Source of the DNA: Gyromitra esculenta
Taxonomy: Eukaryota > Ascomycota > Pezizomycetes > Pezizales > Discinaceae
Assembly: GCA_038503075.1 (NCBI GenBank)
Contig: JBCAML010000004.1
Coordinates: 393,149-457,148, forward strand
Direction of reading: 5' to 3'
Length of the DNA: 64,000 nt
Below the pieces are notes generated by a model. That model did not search any database and had not been told where the DNA came from. It saw only the letters and a program-made list of their open reading frames with translations. The translations under genes and the position numbers were made by a program. Shown in pieces: positions 13,023 to 24,988 of this stretch (its first letter is position 1; each line of letters opens with the position of its first letter).

Positions 13023-16000
13023 ATGGAGAATCAAGTACTCGAGAACCAAATGCCCGAAGGCGCTGCAGCTTCTCCGGGTCAACAGCAACAGCCTGCTGGA
13101 TCGCCCTTGGAGACGACGGATAGCACCATCTCAAATTCAGCGCCGCAGAATGAGGCCACATCTGGTGGACAGAGTGATAATGGCAAGGCGGCTTCAGCGA
13201 GTGCCACGGCCAAGGCATCTCGAAAACGGACGAAGACAGGATGCTTGAGTCAGTAAACCCACCTACACATGCAAAAAAAAAAAGTTAACCCATCAATAGC
13301 CTGCCGAAAGCGCCGCATAAAATGCGGAGAAGAACGTCCCACTTGTGGGAACTGTATCAAATCCAAACGATCCTGCGAAGGTTACAACCAGCGGGTCGTC
13401 TTCAAAGATGGCATGAACGGAATGTATAGACCTGGGATGTTAGGTGCAGCGGGAGGATCGTCATCTTTAGATAGTCGACGGCTTCTTCAGCCCTATCCCA
13501 TCCAGCCTGCCCCAACTACCGGGCCCGCAGGGGCAGCATTGCAGCCTATTGCAATTGCACCGGCCCCCCCACCTGTTAATTACATTGAACCTATTACGCC
13601 GCTTGATCAAACGAAGCCGCCGCATTTGAGGGATATATATGCATTACGGCAACCAGGAGGATTCCAGAGCCATGGACAAGGCATTCCGTTGACACCCATC
13701 ACATCGCTGACACCGTTGGATACACATAACCAACAGGAACAGTATAGAAATCAAGAGACATATCATCAGCAGGTACCTGCGTCACAACCTGAGGGTCATG
13801 ATAGCCGGTATCCATATTATTCTCAAACAGCAAGTTCTGTAACGGATTCCTTCTCGGTATCTCCGGGGCCCAGTGAACGGCCTCCGCCGAGATCGCCGTC
13901 GGAGCCCAATTCAGCTTCAATTTATGGCTCGCAGTACTTTGCTGGTCCGGGCTCTCATGGGATACAGTATGGTAATACTCTCCCTGCGCCAGATTTTGCA
14001 TCGCCCCATCCATCGGGCATACCAACTCCAAACCCCTGCCCATTTGACCCACCATTGGATCCAAAATATGCAATGACGTCTGGTGGGGGGCAGTTGAACC
14101 CACCACAGGAGTATACTGGGTTACTGAAGTCTCCCGATAATCCTCTTCCTCGTAGGTCTTCCCCTTGTGTTTTCCACGAACCATCCAGTATTTGCCTTCG
14201 ATGGCAGTGTTATGTGTAAGAATATGTTTGTCGATGTTTTAGGTGTAGGATCTTTCTATTGAGGAGGTATCGTCTGTATGTTTATCTGTAGATGGTAGAG
14301 TGTTTGAGCCATGTATGTGACTCCTCCTCATGGTTTCGTATTACTACTTATATCTGTCCCTATTTTCTCTTAAAATACCAAAAACTTTTCTATCCCATCC
14401 CCGTAGTCTTAGTAAGCCTTTCCTTTCCTCTCTTTACTTTATCACGTAGTTTTCTCTTTGCTTTATCGCGAGGCGAGCTCAAACTTACGTCGAAGGCATC
14501 CCGTCGCTTTCCCGACGCTGACCCGCAAATATTGTAGCGACGTCGGAATCGTCGTTGGGCCAACTACTAGATGGGTCTTCGCTGCCAATTATAGCTGGCC
14601 CGGGCCATCGTCTCCACTTCCTCGGACCGGAGACCGCACACCTGTCACAGCATCGCGAATCTATCAACGAGTACGGTTACGATGATGGCGACGACGGCAA
14701 CTACGGTGAAGACGATGAAGACGACGATATATACGATATAGAAGACGATGAAGAGGACAATGACGAAGAGGATTACGAAGTCCGCGAATTGGACGAAATG
14801 ATGTTTGATCCGGATGGCCAGGCGGTCAGTCCGAGAGCTCATATCTCGAACATTATCGAACCCCATTCACGCCACTTGAATGAACACACTCGGATATCGT
14901 TCCGTTCATTCTTGCCGGATCTAGGTGTGTTGACGACTTATCACCCCACGATGTCTTCAAGCCCCTTAATGAACAGCACCACGGCGAAGATATTTTGCCA
15001 CTTTATATATGTCCTCGGTCCCAGTCTATCACTCTTTGAAAGGCAGCCACCGAACCCACATATTGCGTTCACACCTGGGGCAGGGCTTCAAGGCCCACAG
15101 AACGTGTGGTCTTATACGATCCCTATGCTTTCACTTTCCCACCCACCGTTGATGCATGCGATTCTTGCACTGAGTAGTTTGCATATATCGAAGCTAACAA
15201 AGGGACCGACCCACCCAAGCCTGCTTCATTACCACATTGCGCTAAGGAGGCTTGGTAGAGCGATTGCAAGCGATAGAAATAGGGGCCATGTGGCAACATT
15301 AAGCGCGACGTTATTGCTAGGATACTATGAAACAATGGCAGCTGAGCATGATAAATGGAGTAGCCATATCCACGGCGCGAAACAATTATTGAAGGAGATT
15401 GATTTTGATCGAGTGGCCAAGCGAGTAGAGCTTTTGGACGAGGAGGAGAGATTGAATCAGCAGAATCCAAATATGCAGCATGGGCAGCAGCATGGGCAGC
15501 AGCAACATGAGCAACAGCAGCATCAATTATATATGGGACTCCAGCAACAGAGCCAGCCATCGTTGTTGATGTTGCGGAAGATGAGGAAGCAACAGGTGCA
15601 TAGCGAAGTAGATGAGAACTTGACTGCACTGCTGTCGGGTGGGAGGGCGAGGAGAAGACCATTCGGGTCGAGTAGGAGAAATGAGAAAACATTCAGTAAT
15701 AAAGAATTGGACGTGATGCAGCTACAGGCGGATATGTTTTGGTGGTTTGCGAAGATGGATTGTTACCAATCATTGATCAGCGGGTGTCCACTTGTGTAAG
15801 CCATTCTCACTCCACTTTATATAACAGCTTCTCAATGAATTACTTACGATTATTCGTGTATTAGGCTTGACTATATCTACTGGTCTCAATGTCCACCCCG
15901 CGCAAGAATAGGAACCTTGGGCACAACGTACGGTTCATCCGATCACTTTTTTCTTCTCTTAGGGAGACTGTGCGCGTTTCAAGAACGCGATCTGAAAAGG

Positions 16001-17314
16001 AAGAAAGCAGTTCAGAAGGCCAATGGGGGTCGTTGGATTCCGCCACCAGAAATGGGAGGCCCCCCAAGAGGCGTGGGGAGAGGTCGAGGGAGGGGTGGGC
16101 CACCGGCGGGGATGGGGTTTGGATTTCCAACAGGGGTACAGGGACCACCAGCAGGGTGGGATGGGCAGGGGATGCCACCCGGTTGGGGTAGAGGGGGACC
16201 AGGAATGAACAGATCGCCCTCAGGGATGGCGGGAGCGTTGCCTCCAGGGAATGGAGGACAGTTTCTGGGAAGGGAAAACCCCCCACAGAGTATGAATGGA
16301 GGACCACAGATTTTCTTTCCGCCAAGCTCACCTATGAACGGGCCTCCTCTCGGATTGGGCGGAGGAATGGGTATGCCACCAAATATGGGCGGAGGAAGCC
16401 CGTCTGAACCAATTCAATATGGGATGGCACCAGTACCGTCAGGCCCGCCTCGGGTGCCACAGGCATTTGCGGAAAACTTCCCTGAACTCTCTCATGAGGA
16501 GGAGCAGAAGCGAAAACTGAGAGAACAGTCTCCCGAGGATTTAGATGCTGCCACACTCGAGGCGGAAATCGAATGGAACGCAATTTTCAAAGCGTTCCAG
16601 GTATTTCAGGAGTCGCTTGGCCCAGAATATCAACCTCTGCCGATTGAGTATATGCCTGTTCAGAACACACCTTTTGGCGCAGCAATTTACTATAGGACGT
16701 ATTCGATCGCTACCCTTCAAATGCTGTACTATATGGCTGTGATCGTTCTTCACCGTTGCCATCCTTCCATGCCCGCTATTTCGATGATTGCTGCTGGGGT
16801 CGCTGCGCCAAAAACCGCTCGGATTGCAATCGACATTGCACGTATCACGGCAGGGTTAGTACCAACTGATCCCACTGGCCAAATCAATCCTGCTCTCGGA
16901 GCGTCATTGATTGAGTCTTCTATGCCACTGTTTTTTGCCGCGGTGCAATACCAAGATCAAGCTCAGCGCGATTGGGTCGTCATGAAACTCCGCGAGATCG
17001 CCCGGCTGACCGGATGGGCAACCGCTATGCGGGTACTCTTGGGTTGCCAACGTGCTTGGGAGAAAACGGCAGAGATGGGTAAAGGCCCAAAATATGAAAG
17101 ACCGCCATTTGAGGAGGAAGGAGAACTATTTTACGAATGGATGAATAATTCGGTAGAGACTCGCGGAGGCGAGCCTACGGATACCGCTATGACTGGAGGC
17201 GAGGATGGAAATAGACGGTATGTGTGGCGGAATGCCGGGAGAAGATTGGCTGGTGCTGCGGGGATTTTGGGGCCGGTTGGTGAAGACTTAGGGATCGGGA
17301 ATCTGGGTATATAG
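13023..17314 (+). CDS. Zn2Cys6 fungal transcription factor, 4 exons, about 1261 aa
   Basis: Exons inferred by reading frame and splice signals: 13023-13248, 13300-14151, 14538-15795, 15865-17314 (3786 nt, frame preserved throughout). A binuclear zinc cluster spans residues 74-101 as CX2CX6CX6CX2CX6C; intron 1 falls between its first and second Cys, just after a basic KRTKTG stretch. Exon 2 is Pro/Gln/Ser-rich and probably disordered. Exon 3 has an acidic Asp/Glu tract (about 408-444), then a fungal-specific TF domain-2-like helical region (LSHPPLMHAILALSSLH...) interrupted by a Gln/His-rich tract near 671-700. Exon 4 inserts a Gly/Pro/Arg-rich low-complexity stretch (about 836-967) before a conserved-looking helical C-terminus. 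It is expected to be a DNA-binding nuclear regulator; the target genes cannot be told. Intron 2 (386 bp) is long but has a GTAGGT donor and CTGAC branch site 17 bp before TAG. No ortholog name was recognised with confidence. Confidence 0.85.
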
Positions 17315-19000
17315 TGAACTTGCATAGAGTGGCATTGATCCAATTTCGGTTCAGTATGTCAGGGAAGGCGATGTTAAAAGTTTGGATCAAAATTTGGATA
17401 TTGGTAAATAATGCCTTTGTGACTGGTTATTGTTGATATTGCTTGTGTATTACTGTATTTTATGTCATGACGAGACGGTTGTAGTGCAATCTCGGCCGGT
17501 AGCGATACTTATGTCGCGAAATGAAGAGATATTCAAATCAGTTGGGAGCTATTTTGTGGATGAAAGTCTGGCTTCTATCGAGACTGGCGGATTGTTACGG
17601 GCTCCCTTTATACTGACAAACGTTAGCATATGTTCTGCCCCGCAGCCGTTCAACACTGCTTCCTAGGTTATAACCCGAAATGCTAAAACGAGGTAAAATC
17701 TCGTCAGCTGTCAGAAAATACGAATGAGGATAGATAGGAGGTGATGATCGTATGATGGAAAATGAGCGGAGATGGTGATAGAGGTGGATGATGAAGGTTT
17801 TGGGGGGTGATGGAAACGGGGAGAGTGAACATCGCCTAACTGATATCTCTCTAGCTGGTCCCGTGGTTGTAGTTGGGTTTTGCTTATGAAAGAATTTTGA
17901 TTCGGATATCCGAGCTATGACCTGGGAATGTCCAACCGGGCACATTAAAACACACACATATATTGACCTTATTTCGTGTCCAAGAGCCTACTATTGGTTG
18001 GTAATGGCCTCATGAAGAATGTTCTTGATGCAAGGTGGAATGGCTCCATGAATGTGGGTGCACGTGCGAGGTCTCACCAACTATAACAAGCATACGAGTG
18101 ATAAATGGTGAGTAGAACAAAGATAGATGACAGCTTCTTTTCAACATAAAAGCACAAGCAATTTTCAATAACTCTCACTCTCTGACACCTCTCCATAATT
18201 CTCTCTGACCTTCCTTCTTCTCCTCCCGCGGTATGAGCAACGGTAATTGCTTTACAGGTCAAACGTGTCAAGGCGTAGCGTTATGTAAGTGTTTGAGAGG
18301 TTAGCTAAAAGTTTAAGCTCAAGGAAGGATGGGTTAAGAGGGACGCACCGAGCCCCTAAACATCGACAACAGAATCACTAGCCAAAGCTCTCCTAAACAA
18401 AGGAGATAAGGGAAAAGGTGGATTTGGAACTATTTAGAGAGATGACTACAGGAGATAAGGCATTTAGATGAGAATATTTAAAGAGAAGTAACAGGAGCTT
18501 ACAATAAACTTTAGTCTCGCTACCAGACCCCGTACCATTTTTTTTTGGTTGTGCTGCAATGGGTTAGGTGCGTGAAGTAGGGTGTACATGTGGGAAGGTG
18601 TCTAAGCTGTGCCCTGGCATTTACTTATGAATTCAAGTTGGCTTATAGGTCTCGAGAAGATACATGAGCTATAACTTTCAGCGGATTATCTGGATATCTT
18701 ACAACGACCTACAACGCGAGTTAATGGTTATTCATAGACTTCCTTCTCTAGACGCTGCGGCCACGAATTTTACTAGCCAAAGCCCAAATACATGTGTCAA
18801 ATATACACCATACGCAATGAGGTATTTGCATGTGTTCTATATACATGTGCTTTAAATTTACTACATATAAATGAGACTGGTAGTAGATAACTTAGAGATA
18901 AAGTACTTACTGGGGTATGCAGCTAGCTCTGAATGGTTTGGTGTAACTACTTGAAGTCATGTATTAGTTGATCATGGATCATCACTCGAGATTTGGAGCA

Positions 19001-19237
19001 GTACTACGGATGTAGGGGTAAATGACAAGAACTGTGGCACAGAAGTTGCTTTCGATAACACAAAATACATTCCTAGCCCAATCATGAAAATAGATGTAAC
19101 AGTGCAAAGTAAGTTTTGTTCTATATACTATATCAAATAGAAATTGATAACTGTGTTGATGTTGAGGATATATGATTGCTGAGAAGTCAGAGAAAGTACG
19201 CCACAGTTCGTCATATTTGCCCCTACACCCGTAGTAC
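19001..19237. mobile_element. MITE-like element with 37-bp terminal inverted repeats
   Basis: The 37 bases at 19001-19037 and the reverse complement of 19201-19237 match at all but a few positions: two single-base differences, both transitions, and a 2-base offset in each arm. The ends read GTACTACGG... on both sides. If the ends are trimmed to CTACGG, a TA dinucleotide flanks both sides, as in Tc1/mariner-type targets; this is ambiguous because GTAC is itself palindromic. The 237-bp element has no coding capacity, so it would depend on a transposase elsewhere. No second copy was noticed in the window. Confidence 0.7.
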
Positions 19238-19685
19238 ATATAAGCTTTTAGCTAATCTTGTGTAGTACTGCATATTTCACCGATATAAAGATGTTATCTG
19301 TCCAATTCCCTATTCTCTGACCGGTGATTTCTACATCCAAATACACTATTCACTCCGCACCCACCACCACCCCTCCAAAAACATCACTTCCCAAGACCAT
19401 AAGCCACACCATATGCATCAACCCTCCCCCCTTTCAAATCTCACAGATACGTGTGATACTCAGTTTAGGCATCCATATACCTACTACCTACTACCTGTAC
19501 GCCTGACAATAACCCCACAACCTACTCCCATAAATGCACAAACTATACCCCTGTACCCCCTCCCGTTCAGTCCAATTCCAAACACGATATCGTCTCCTAT
19601 GATGTCACATACATCTTGCTACCGATATCCACAGCTGCAGTTCCACACGGGCAAACCGGGATCTCTTACTAGAAAAATACATACA

Positions 19686-19837
19686 TACTCGTTCCCGGTC
19701 ATATGGACCAGAAAACAGGGGGGGATGCGACTATATGCCACAACACCACTCTCAGGCTACATGTTATACGAAGCCACTTCCAGAGCATACAAAGCCACAC
19801 TTCCCTGTTTTCCGGTTCATATGGCCGGGAGTGAGTA
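19686..19837. mobile_element. MITE-like element with 35-bp inverted repeats
   Basis: Bases 19686-19720 and the reverse complement of 19803-19837 agree at 30 of 35 positions, and all five differences are transitions. Weaker pairing (GATCTCT-type) continues outward to about 19659 and 19849, so the full element may be near 190 bp. It encodes nothing. The pure-transition divergence would fit old RIP-type mutation. Family unknown; it is unrelated in sequence to the element at 19001. Confidence 0.65.
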
Positions 19838-20903
19838 TAGGAGAGATCTCGCATGAAAAATTGAGGGGGGGGTGAAACGTTTCGTAATCTAGGCACATGG
19901 GGAGATTTTTTTCCGAGAGATCCCCTCTAGCATGTGAATCTGGCCCTCACTACTGCGATAAATGTCCCTTGCTAATTTTTTGTAGGCATACGTATAATTA
20001 TGCATTTGAGACCTGCACTCAGGTGTACTGCCTAGCCATGGACAACACGCATGAAGGTTAATCTTATCGGCGAACTATGTGTAGAGCTTGGTGACGAAGC
20101 AAAGCGCAACTACATAAATGTATCTGCTACTTTCTACAAATTTCATCTGATTTATGCGGTCAAATTTAACTATAATCTGTACCCTATAATTCTGGATGAA
20201 CTCGTGTCAAATGACTGCGGTTGAAATGGGTTTTTATTCTTCTGATTACGCTCAATATCACGATATCATGAAAGGTTCACAAGGTCAGCGGAGATAAGAG
20301 AGCGTCAGTTGATCAGCCCACCCACAGCCATAATTGACTTATCCTAGAGTAGATACAAGAGCGAGAGATAATATATCCTATCAGCCCTTCTCAAGGGAAT
20401 GTTGCAGCAGACCCTCGGCTCCCTCCCCCAAACCTCTGGTACCTATGGTCTCACAACGAATGAGATCAGATCGCGGGCAAACCAGAAGGGGATAAGAAAT
20501 GTGGAGATGATTAGGTTGAGATTTATACAAAACGATTCGAATGCTAGCTATAAGGCTCGTCATTGCATGCACGTACCTATTGATACCAAACCCCACCTAT
20601 ATACTCACGCATTTCCTCACCTCGTCTCCACTTATCCAGTGACCTTCAAAGTATATGATCCCTCGCAACTTCATTAGATGCTTATCTATTTATGTACCAG
20701 TCCAATGCTGTGCAAATTCAGGGGAATTTCCAAATCAAATAAAAGAAGAGAAGAGAAAAATAAATAATGAAGGCCATAAAAACCGAATTCCGTAACTCCT
20801 ACATTTTTCTGTTCCTGTGTCACCCCAGCCCATTTCGTCATACGGTTTCCCCTCTCGTGTCCCTATTCCAACCCTCCTAAAATTTCCAGCCATGTTCTGC
20901 CAA

Positions 20904-22528
20904 TTACTGAAATAGTAGACTTGCAGCCATATCTACATCTCCGTTGGTAGCATTCAACGCAGCTACTGCCTCCTGTCTCGAGAAACCCAAACTTTCTAGC
21001 TGTCTAATTGCCTCCGCAGAATGTTGAGGCTCTGGCGCCGCTTGCGCCGGCGCCCGCTGTGTCTGCTGCTGCTGCTGCTGTGCACTACTACCCCCGCTAG
21101 CACCTCCGCTCCAACTGGCAGCTGGCGTGGACTGGATAGACGGCTCTAACAGAGCTCCTGTTCGTCCACCAACTTTCGCCCCACCAGGTCCTTCGACAGT
21201 CGGTTCGTTTTCCCTCTCCATCTCACTATTATTTTTCGGGATCTCGCTCTCCCCCAAGAACTCCACCTGTTCGTCCTGGATAATTAAACATCCCTTTTTC
21301 AGATCGAGAATGGCCTGATGACACTTGAGCATGTCGAGGCCCAGCAGGAGATCCACATCTTTACCCTCCATAACCGTGAAGGAGCAAGCGAGGAATACAT
21401 TTCCGATTTTGATCTGTGCGGAATGCACACGACCGAGAATTTTAGCTGTTCCAACACCACGAGCGATTCCGGCGAAACGTTGATCCACGAGACGCATGAT
21501 GCCACAGGTCTCGGCACAGGAGGGAGACATGATGGTTGCCTGAGCTCCAGAATCCACGAAGGCTTTTACTTTAGTACCATTAACCTCGACGGGAATATAT
21601 AGCATTGTCACACGACCAAAAACTGTAAGTGAGCGTCGCCCGATCAGTCACTCTAAACTTGAATTTCGTGAACGCTAAGAAAGTTGGAGATCATACCTTC
21701 TGGGTTGTGCTCTAATGCACTTTGTAGGTTCTCCATGACAGCTTCCTGTCGAATAAGCTCCTCGATCTTCCTCTGAGCTTCGACATTAAAAGGATCATCG
21801 TTGAGCATTTGCTGGTAAGAATCGGGTGTCAGTAAAACGAATTTACTCATTCTCAATGTTCGAAACATACGATTTCCCGCTGCTTCTGCCTGTCCGCTTC
21901 AACTCTTCTCTCCTCGATCATTCGGAAAACCTCGCCAAACCTCTCTGGGTCGTTCACGGCGTCTGCCAACTCTGACTGGGTTCCCCTAATCTGGGCCATC
22001 AATCGTGGATCCCCCAAGAGCTGCAACCGAATCAACTCCGGATCTTGCCCACCTTGTTGTCCATGTTGTGCCGGCCTTCGCCCATAAGGGCTTTCTCTTG
22101 CTGGAGCTGCTTGAGGTCTCCGCGAAACACCCTGTTGATGTTGCTGCTGCTGACCAGAACCGCCTCCTGGGCCTCCCAGAGAATGCAGGACAATCAAGTC
22201 GTCATTGGCAACATCATACTCCTGCAATGATTTAGCCTGCTCGGCAAGCAATCGGCCGTTATGATATAGATGCTGGGTGTTGGCAGGGACCGTGGGAATC
22301 TCAGAAGCGATAAGAGCCTTCAGGTCAATAATGGTGATTTCCGAGGGCACTTCGAGCTGGACGATTTGAGACGTTGAGAGGAAGGAGATGGTGAGGCGCC
22401 TACACAACACGCAGAGTTAGAATTGAGATGAAGACTAACGGGATAATGCTCGGGGAGCTTCAAAGGCCGAGTTTTGTAGGGTTCGGATAAGTGGGGTAGT
22501 GGGGGAGAGGATGTGGGGTTGATTACAT
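20904..22528 (-). CDS. DDI1: Ddi1, UBL-UBA shuttle with retroviral-type aspartic protease fold
   Basis: Exons on the minus strand: 22528-22527 (AT of the start codon), 22399-21871, 21811-21697, 21622-20904; 1365 nt, 454 residues. Ddi1 carries ubiquitinated clients to, or cleaves them near, the proteasome, and acts in DNA-damage and proteotoxic responses (family knowledge). Residues 1-75 form a ubiquitin-like domain, a helical middle follows, then the RVP dimerising protease domain with catalytic FVDSGA (Asp239), then a Gln-rich linker encoded by CTG/CAG repeats, and a C-terminal UBA domain (about 417-454). Introns of 59 and 74 bp have GTATGT/GTATGA donors; the CTGAC branch is clear in the 59-bp one. 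The first intron would split the ATG itself (AT|G, donor GTAATC, 127 bp). This is inferred because the downstream exon opens directly at RLTISF, which homologs place right after Met, and has no ATG of its own. Confidence 0.9.
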
Positions 22529-24245
22529 TTCCGATAAGGCTAAGATTGACTCAGTGCTATTTTCGGGAGGTGGTCAGAGCGTGATGAGAGGAAATTCCCT
22601 GTGATCGAAGATGATGGGTGAGGATGGTGGGGGATGGAGATTGACAGAAAGAAGGGGGGAGGGAGAGAGGAGGAGGGGGGAGAGGGGATCCGAGAAGATA
22701 CGTGTAAGGTAGGTATGTAGAAAAGAAGGTTGTAGACTGTTCAAGACTGGGATAGTACGTACTCTGCTATCGGCATCTGTCAGTCAGTCAGTTGTGCCCG
22801 TCTGTCCGCCAGTCCGCCAGTCCATTGATTGCCGAGTCAGCACGGAGACTTTCCCTAGCCACAGGCAGAGCGCTATACGTGTATGGTATGGTATGGGTGC
22901 AGCCACCACCCAGAGTAAAGTAAATCCCCAATTGATCTCCGCCCGCAGATGACAGCTGCGCCAGGTGAAAGACAGGCAGATCCCCCGCTCCACCTCGCTT
23001 GTCTCGCTTGTCTCGTCCTCTTGCACTCGATTCTGATATGCACTGCACAGGAAACGTCTTTTCGACGCCCTGTCGAGTGGAATCATCACGTATCCATGCA
23101 AGCCAATCCGGGAATCGATTCCAGCCCTTGGGTGTGTAGTAATGTGGCTGCCGTTTGAAGGATTCCTGCCTGACTGCGGCTCTGCGTTGCTTCCACCATC
23201 GTAGGCCGTCGCCATCCTGCGTGTTGCCAAACCACTGTGACTACACAGGGTACATGTACGCATGGCATTACATGTACTCAGCTCGTAACGCGTCATCCAG
23301 CTGCTCCGCCATCCGCAGGCAAAGCTGACCAGGACCGAAGAGGGAGGCGAATTAATCATCAATCCACTCCATCCCATTCACACGGAAATGATTCATGTGC
23401 TGCTGCGTGCATTAACTCGAGCAGCCGTGCTCTATTCTACCTACTGTGCGGTTTAATTCCCCGAGCCTTGCTCACTCAGTCACAGACAGCATCAGTCGTG
23501 TGTAGACTGGCCACGGCACGGCGATTCGCTCTCCTCGTTCCCATCCCCCAGCTGAGCCCCCAGCTGAGCTCATCAGCAAATCTGGACGGACGTCGTGTCA
23601 CTTTCCGCCCCTTCCCCCCCGTCCACCCGCTTCCCGTCTCATCTAGAGTATCCCACTCCACATTTAGCTCTTGCCATTCCGCGGCTGAGCACTCGTCGCC
23701 GCCGGCCACCCCACCCGTGACTTTTTCCGCACCGGCGCCCATTGCCCATACCCGGCCAGCCCCTGTTTTCCAGGGCGCTTCCATTCGCTTGTCTCGCGTG
23801 GTCTTCGCCTAAGCACCATGATGGACCCAGGCCACACCCTCTCCCAGCTGAGGCCAGGGCAGCAGCAGGGCTAGGGACAAGGAGAGCTCAACGCTCGCCT
23901 CCCCCAATATCTTTCACGGCCCCGCCGGCTGTCTAATCTAGGCCGCAATCTAAGACATCATTTCCTTCGATATTAAGGCTCGTCTTCAGCCTTTTATCAT
24001 AGATAGCCTCCCCTCCTCAGTCAGGCAGCCTTCTCTAGAAAGAATAACATACCTTCGCTACCGTTCCAGAGCTTCCAACTCTCACTCTCGTTTCTCCATC
24101 CTAGCTACGATCCCAGGACAAGCTTCGACGCTGCATCAATCTTCTTCTCCTGCCACGACTCGGACGGAAAAAAAAAAAACAAAAAAGGTTCAACTTCTTG
24201 CCAAGTCTATCACACTTTACATCTCCGACCTCAACCCCAGCAATC
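22529..24245. other. Divergent upstream region of DDI1 and the GNAT gene
   Basis: No gene recognised. The DDI1 side is G/A-rich (GGGGAGAGG runs near 22650-22690). The middle has CAGT and GTCCGCCA short tandems near 22780-22820. The GNAT side is C/T-rich, like many fungal leaders, with two TACATGTA palindromes only 10 bp apart (23251-23258 and 23269-23276) and an A-run near 24168-24186 just ahead of the GNAT start. Long frames across 23237-23812 have no family signature and look like compositional accidents. Confidence 0.5.
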
Positions 24246-24988
24246 ATGGTTCTGGAATCTTCGTTCGCTAGCCCGAAAGAACGGATCTATGTACGGAGCT
24301 TGACGTTAAAAGATCTCGATGCCTGCATCTCCCTCGAGAATCAGGCCTTCATCCCCGAGGAGAGGTGCTCGAGAAAAGAGGTTCGTCATTCCACATGTCA
24401 AATCCGCTACAACTTGCCCCATGACTCACGCCTAACTGACTTATGCACTAGTTCAAATATCGCCTCTCAACATGTCCTGATATCTCCCTCGGCATCTTCG
24501 GAGCCTCCCCCAACCCCTTCGGCGGTATCTCCAACGAAATACTCCTGGGTTACGCAATCGCAACAAAAACAACATCCAGACTCATTACAGACGCCTGCAT
24601 GTCCACGGCACCCTATTCACATACAGAAGCTGGTACAACGGTTGCACTGCATTCCCTAGCCATCCTTCCATCATGTCAGAGACGAACACTGGGAACCACG
24701 CTGCTATCGGAGTTTATCCGTCGCTCTAGCGCCAGGCCCGGAGTGCCGGTAGAGCGAATAGCAATCATTGCACGAGACCGGCTGGTGAGGTTTTATCAGC
24801 GATTCGGATTTACGGCTTATGGGATTTCGGAGGTCCGCTTTGGGGGTGGAGGATGGAGGGACTTGGTGTTAGAGTTCCAAATGCCAGAAGACCAGAATGT
24901 TTATGGCTACGGATCGATAGTGCCCAATTCGTGTGGTTTCATGGAGAGTATAAGATCAACGCCAATGATTGGCGACCATAGAGCATAA
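24246..24988 (+). CDS. GNAT-family N-acetyltransferase, AANAT/Paa1-like
   Basis: Two exons, 24246-24380 and 24452-24988, give 223 residues. The 71-bp intron has a GTTCGT donor and a CTGAC branch site ahead of CTAG, and joins in phase 0. The N-terminus (VRSLTLKDLDACISLENQAFIPEERCSRKE then FKYRLSTCPD) matches the arylalkylamine/polyamine acetyltransferase branch of GNAT proteins, which move acetyl from acetyl-CoA to a primary amine. The acetyl-CoA-binding region LHSLAILPSCQRRTLGTTLL has the expected beta-strand plus Q/R-rich loop, but the usual final Gly/Ala of the QxxGxG/A motif is Thr. The strand and helix with FYQRFGFTAYG complete the fold. Probably cytosolic; no signal or membrane segment. 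The exact amine substrate cannot be read from sequence. Confidence 0.88.

Larger units (their letters stand above)
17315..20903. other. Intergenic interval between the Zn2Cys6 gene and DDI1
   Basis: No gene recognised. It holds two short terminal-inverted-repeat elements (19001-19237 and 19686-19837, listed separately) within one kilobase. The segment 19330-19600 is strongly C/A-rich (CCACCACC-type runs). The last 250 bp are the convergent 3' side of DDI1. Confidence 0.5.

Noticed and set aside
14152..14219. Continuation of exon 2 of the Zn2Cys6 gene to the stop at 14219
   Set aside because: It would end the protein before the TF domain; the composition changes at the GTAGGT donor and the join to 14538 restores a continuous frame.
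22399..22410. DDI1 start at 22410
   Set aside because: The codon there is GTG, not ATG, and it lies in the intron before the TAG|G acceptor.
23237..23812. 191-codon plus frame upstream of the GNAT gene
   Set aside because: Ser/Pro/Ala-rich product of a C/T-rich promoter region; no family signature and no clear partner exons.
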